Source: Azolla pinnata (lineage: Eukaryota; Streptophyta; Polypodiopsida; Salviniales; Salviniaceae). From it: DNA of 64,000 bases. The stretch's first letter is position 1; each line of letters begins with the position of its first letter. Below, in pieces: positions 61,201 through 64,000 of the stretch. A program made the translations under genes and the position numbers. The notes under the pieces are model-generated. The model was not told where the DNA came from and made no database searches. It saw only the letters and a program-made list of their open reading frames with translations. The stretch spans positions 4,607 to 68,606 of the forward strand of contig JBBBWG010026569.1 of the NCBI GenBank assembly GCA_037176905.1. The letters run 5' to 3'.

Positions 61201-63486
61201 AGCCTATCTGCACATAATTATTAACTCTCAATTCCTGCTGTCACCTGAAGGATGGAGCAGCAGTGACGGGCCTTGTGATTGCAGGGATATCACTTATAGC
61301 AGTTTCCATCACAGGAAATCCAGTTTATGACCCGGTTGGATCAATATTTGTAGGCAGTTTGCTGGGAATGGTAAGGACCTAAATTCTGTTTGATCACATT
61401 CAAGAGTGCTTGATTCAGTCTTCTCAGAAAGCATAGGGAAAGGATGAAAATGTCAAGATTTTGCTAATTTGTAGCCTTTATTACATGGCTTTTCTCTTCA
61501 ATCAAGTTCGTAATCATGAATGCAGTAACATTGTAAGAATGCTAAAGTTCTTTGTGCTGCCTTTTTGTAAGTAATTAAAGATGCCATCTTCCTTCGGGCC
61601 CAAAGATCAGATGAGAAATACATGATAACTGATATTGCATCCAAAGCCTCGTAGCATGATAATTGTGGGGAGAGACATTAAATATACGATACAATCTGAT
61701 TAGTATAGGAAATAGTGAGCTATGCTGAGATTTTCTTCCAGCTTCTGATCATTTCTTGTATAAAGAACATCCTATAAATGCCTATGCATGAGCTTTCTTT
61801 TGTTTTAAATTGATCTTGATGAAAACTTCATGAGCTGGAATCAATAAGATTGCAATAAGAACACTTTGTATACATGATGGTGTGCATGCAAGTTACAGCA
61901 GCAGGTCTTCCTTCCTGAAGCATTAGAACATTTATCATTGTAAACCTACAAGGATATCATTCTGAGGCAATTCGAATGTGAAGTTGATGTAAAATACATA
62001 AATTCTGGCGATGTGATAACATTCAACCTTTCCCTGTTTTTGGTCTGCCCTTTGCTTTAGGTTGCTGTATTTTTAATCCAACGAAACCGACATGCTTTAC
62101 TTGGGAGGGCAATGGATCAGCAAGATATGAAACGTGTGCTTGATTTCCTATCATTTGATCCGGTAATTCTACATTGTTGGAGGATAATGGTTCTTGTACG
62201 CTTAAAGATGATGGCACGTTGATTGTAACATTGCTTCAGGTCGTGGATGCTGTGTATGATTGTAAAAGTGAGGTCATTGGACCACGATCCTACAGATTCA
62301 AAGCAGAAATAGGTAACACAGCTATCTTTCCAGCAGAAATGTATGAAATACCTAAGAATATGTACCAAGTTAATCACATTAAAGTCTTACCAATGAAACC
62401 CTGCTTCATTATGATATATGTGACACGCTGCCCCAAGCTACACATGGCGTGCAGAACTTAGAGAATATATCTTGAATATTATTTCAATAGAATGTTGTCA
62501 ATTGCATAGATTGATAGTCTTAACTACACAGAACCTTTTCTGCTAGGTGGTGCCTTTAAATGGCATGTTGATGGGTTTATTGTTTAGAGATGTCAACATA
62601 CGGTAGTCCTATCATCATTCATTGTGGTTTCAACTGCAGATTCTGTTAGTAAGCTTGAGAACCCAGGAAGAACAGTCTGAAGTATCTGTTATTGAGGACT
62701 GAGAATGATTGTCTTATCTTGTTTAAAGAGTATTATGTAGACCGACCTTCTATTGTGTTGTTTTCTGTTTCTCATCATATGGTAACTATAGCACTTCCAA
62801 GAAGTAAAGTAAATATGCAAGGCCAAACTTCACTGTTTCTGCATGGTCATGTTTTAAGACTCATGCTTGATTTTCTGTTCAATATTGCAAAGCTCAAAAA
62901 ATGATCGCATTCTCATGTGGATGGATATCCCTGTTTCTTGTTTTCATGTATTAAATGAATTTCATTTATAAAATGTTTTTGCTGCTATGTGATTAATTTT
63001 GTTATCAATAACCTTTTTGTGCTGACAGACTTCAATGGAGTTGTAATTGTTCAGAACTACCTCAAAAAGGTTGATCGAGAAGCCTGGTCTGATCAGGTTA
63101 GTGGGTTATTTATGAATCAGCAGCTGATCATGTCAAATTATATTCATATGTTCAAAAGCATTTCTTTTGCTGAATGTCTGAATTCCACAAACAGTTCAAA
63201 GCTGCTGTAAATGATCCAGATGAGCATGCTTTGGAGAATGTCATGTCTTTATATGGTATAATGTCTCCATGATTTATGTGAGTATACAAACATGTATATA
63301 TCTGAGAACTAAGCTCCTTCTTTTTGAACTTTTGCTGTGGTCTATTCATGGAAATGGTTCTCAGGGGAGGAAGTCGTCTTAGCTCTTGGCAGCGAAGTAG
63401 ACAGACTAGAAAAAGAGATTCAGAGACTTGTTCCAGGGATTCGCCATGTTGATATTGAGACTCATAATCCAAATGGTCCTCAATGA
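58268..63486 (+). CDS. MTPC4: MTPC4/ZnT9-type cation diffusion facilitator
   Basis: Fourteen exons: 58268-58556, 58734-58844, 59681-59750, 59990-60155, 60345-60400, 60537-60651, 60735-60792, 60881-60999, 61251-61370, 62061-62162, 62240-62312, 63029-63096, 63195-63255 and 63365-63486, in phase, for 509 residues. After an Arg/Ser-rich, organelle-targeting-like N-terminus come membrane segments typical of CDF transporters, starting SQKAVIIALCCNFVVFSMK. The metal motif HSLAD (HxxxD) is in segment 2. The matching site in segment 5 reads AVMMEDGAAVTG, without the His, which is the pattern I associate with the ZnT9 branch. The conserved YGYTKERFVWSLISAVG, DPVGSIFVGSLLGM and a C-terminal cytosolic domain ending IETHNPNGPQ support the MTPC4/SLC30A9 class. 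Metal transport is inferred; animal SLC30A9 is mitochondrial. Confidence 0.93.
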
Positions 63487-64000
63487 TCTTGCTGCTAAAG
63501 TTAATTGTGGGATTGCATCATAGCCTTGTAAGTGGGATTCAGTTCAAGAGAATATATCCATTCTTGGCCATAAAATTTGAAATCTCCACCTGATTGGCTG
63601 ATGTAGCATTAACATTCTAGATCAGCAAAATGCAAATGCCATCGGCAGAGAAGATACGTCAAGCGCAGTGTATTAACGAAGAATCTTGCCATTTCTGGAG
63701 ACCCATCTTATAAGATGAACTATGCTTTTGCCCACCCACAGTCATAGCACAAATGATCGCTGGCATCCCGTTTGTTATATAAGAGATTGAAATCGATAAA
63801 GAATTGCAGACCCCTATCAATATGAGATGACACTATTATTTTGCTCGCCCAAAAGTAAAATGCAAATGGTAAGCTGTGCCCATTCGACAACAAGCTATGT
63901 TTGTATGCATTACAAAGCTATATGAAACGTCATGCAACATGTTTTAAACCAAATTTGGACTTGGAATAAAAGAGCTGTGTGTATGCTGGCTTAGATGTAC
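63487..64000. other. 3' flank of the MTPC4-type gene
   Basis: AT-rich, probably 3' UTR and beyond. There is an AATAAA-like signal in GGAATAAAAG near 63,963. No further gene is seen to the window end. Confidence 0.5.

Overview
The window reads as nuclear DNA of a land plant. Eleven genes can be followed exon by exon, ten of them split by GT-AG (and three GC-AG) introns. Their closest families are plant ones: ACR-type ACT-repeat protein, plant BSD protein, chloroplast SppA, EGY2, MTPC4-type transporter, PAH lipin. TTTAGGG-type and TTAGGG-type telomere-like tracts recur. Compact gene spacing and a BZR-type factor whose DNA-binding domain resembles the one in BAM7/8 suggest a non-seed plant (bryophyte or lycophyte), but the species cannot be fixed by reading alone.

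Layout, left to right. 0-6 kb: a YbhB-type PEBP gene (+) faces an LLPH-type ribosome-biogenesis gene (-). 7-9.2 kb: BZR/BES1-type factor (-). 9.2-13.2 kb: non-coding DNA with a 53-bp satellite and a long TGTATG tract. 13.2-17.4 kb: Hsp70-14/15-type Hsp110 chaperone (-). 20-22.6 kb: ACR-type protein with four ACT domains (-). 22.7-26.3 kb: simple repeats and a worn Ty3/Gypsy gag fossil. 26.3-29.9 kb: BSD-domain protein (-). 32.1-33.5 kb: single-exon plastid two-S1 protein resembling the PSRP-7 half of plant EF-Ts polyprotein (+). 36.5-41.3 kb: plastid SppA protease (+). 42.5-46.2 kb: PAH/lipin phosphatidate phosphatase (-). 49.1-56.2 kb: EGY2 M50 protease (-). 58.3-63.5 kb: MTPC4/ZnT9-type cation transporter (+).

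The genes do not form an operon-like system. Three products (PSRP-7-like, SppA, EGY2) are predicted chloroplast proteins, but they are separated by unrelated genes and the grouping may be chance. The most noteworthy signals are: (1) a free-standing PSRP-7-like gene with no EF-Ts domain; (2) a BZR factor with BAM-type DNA-binding domain, no amylase and a duplicated C-terminal motif; (3) three GC-AG introns among about 63; (4) telomere-motif tracts and telomere-bearing satellites (35-bp, ~175-bp and 43-bp units) sitting at the 5' sides of several genes. I found no convincing previously undescribed biological system. Exon boundaries were worked out by hand from splice motifs, reading phase and family similarity. 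No database search was run.
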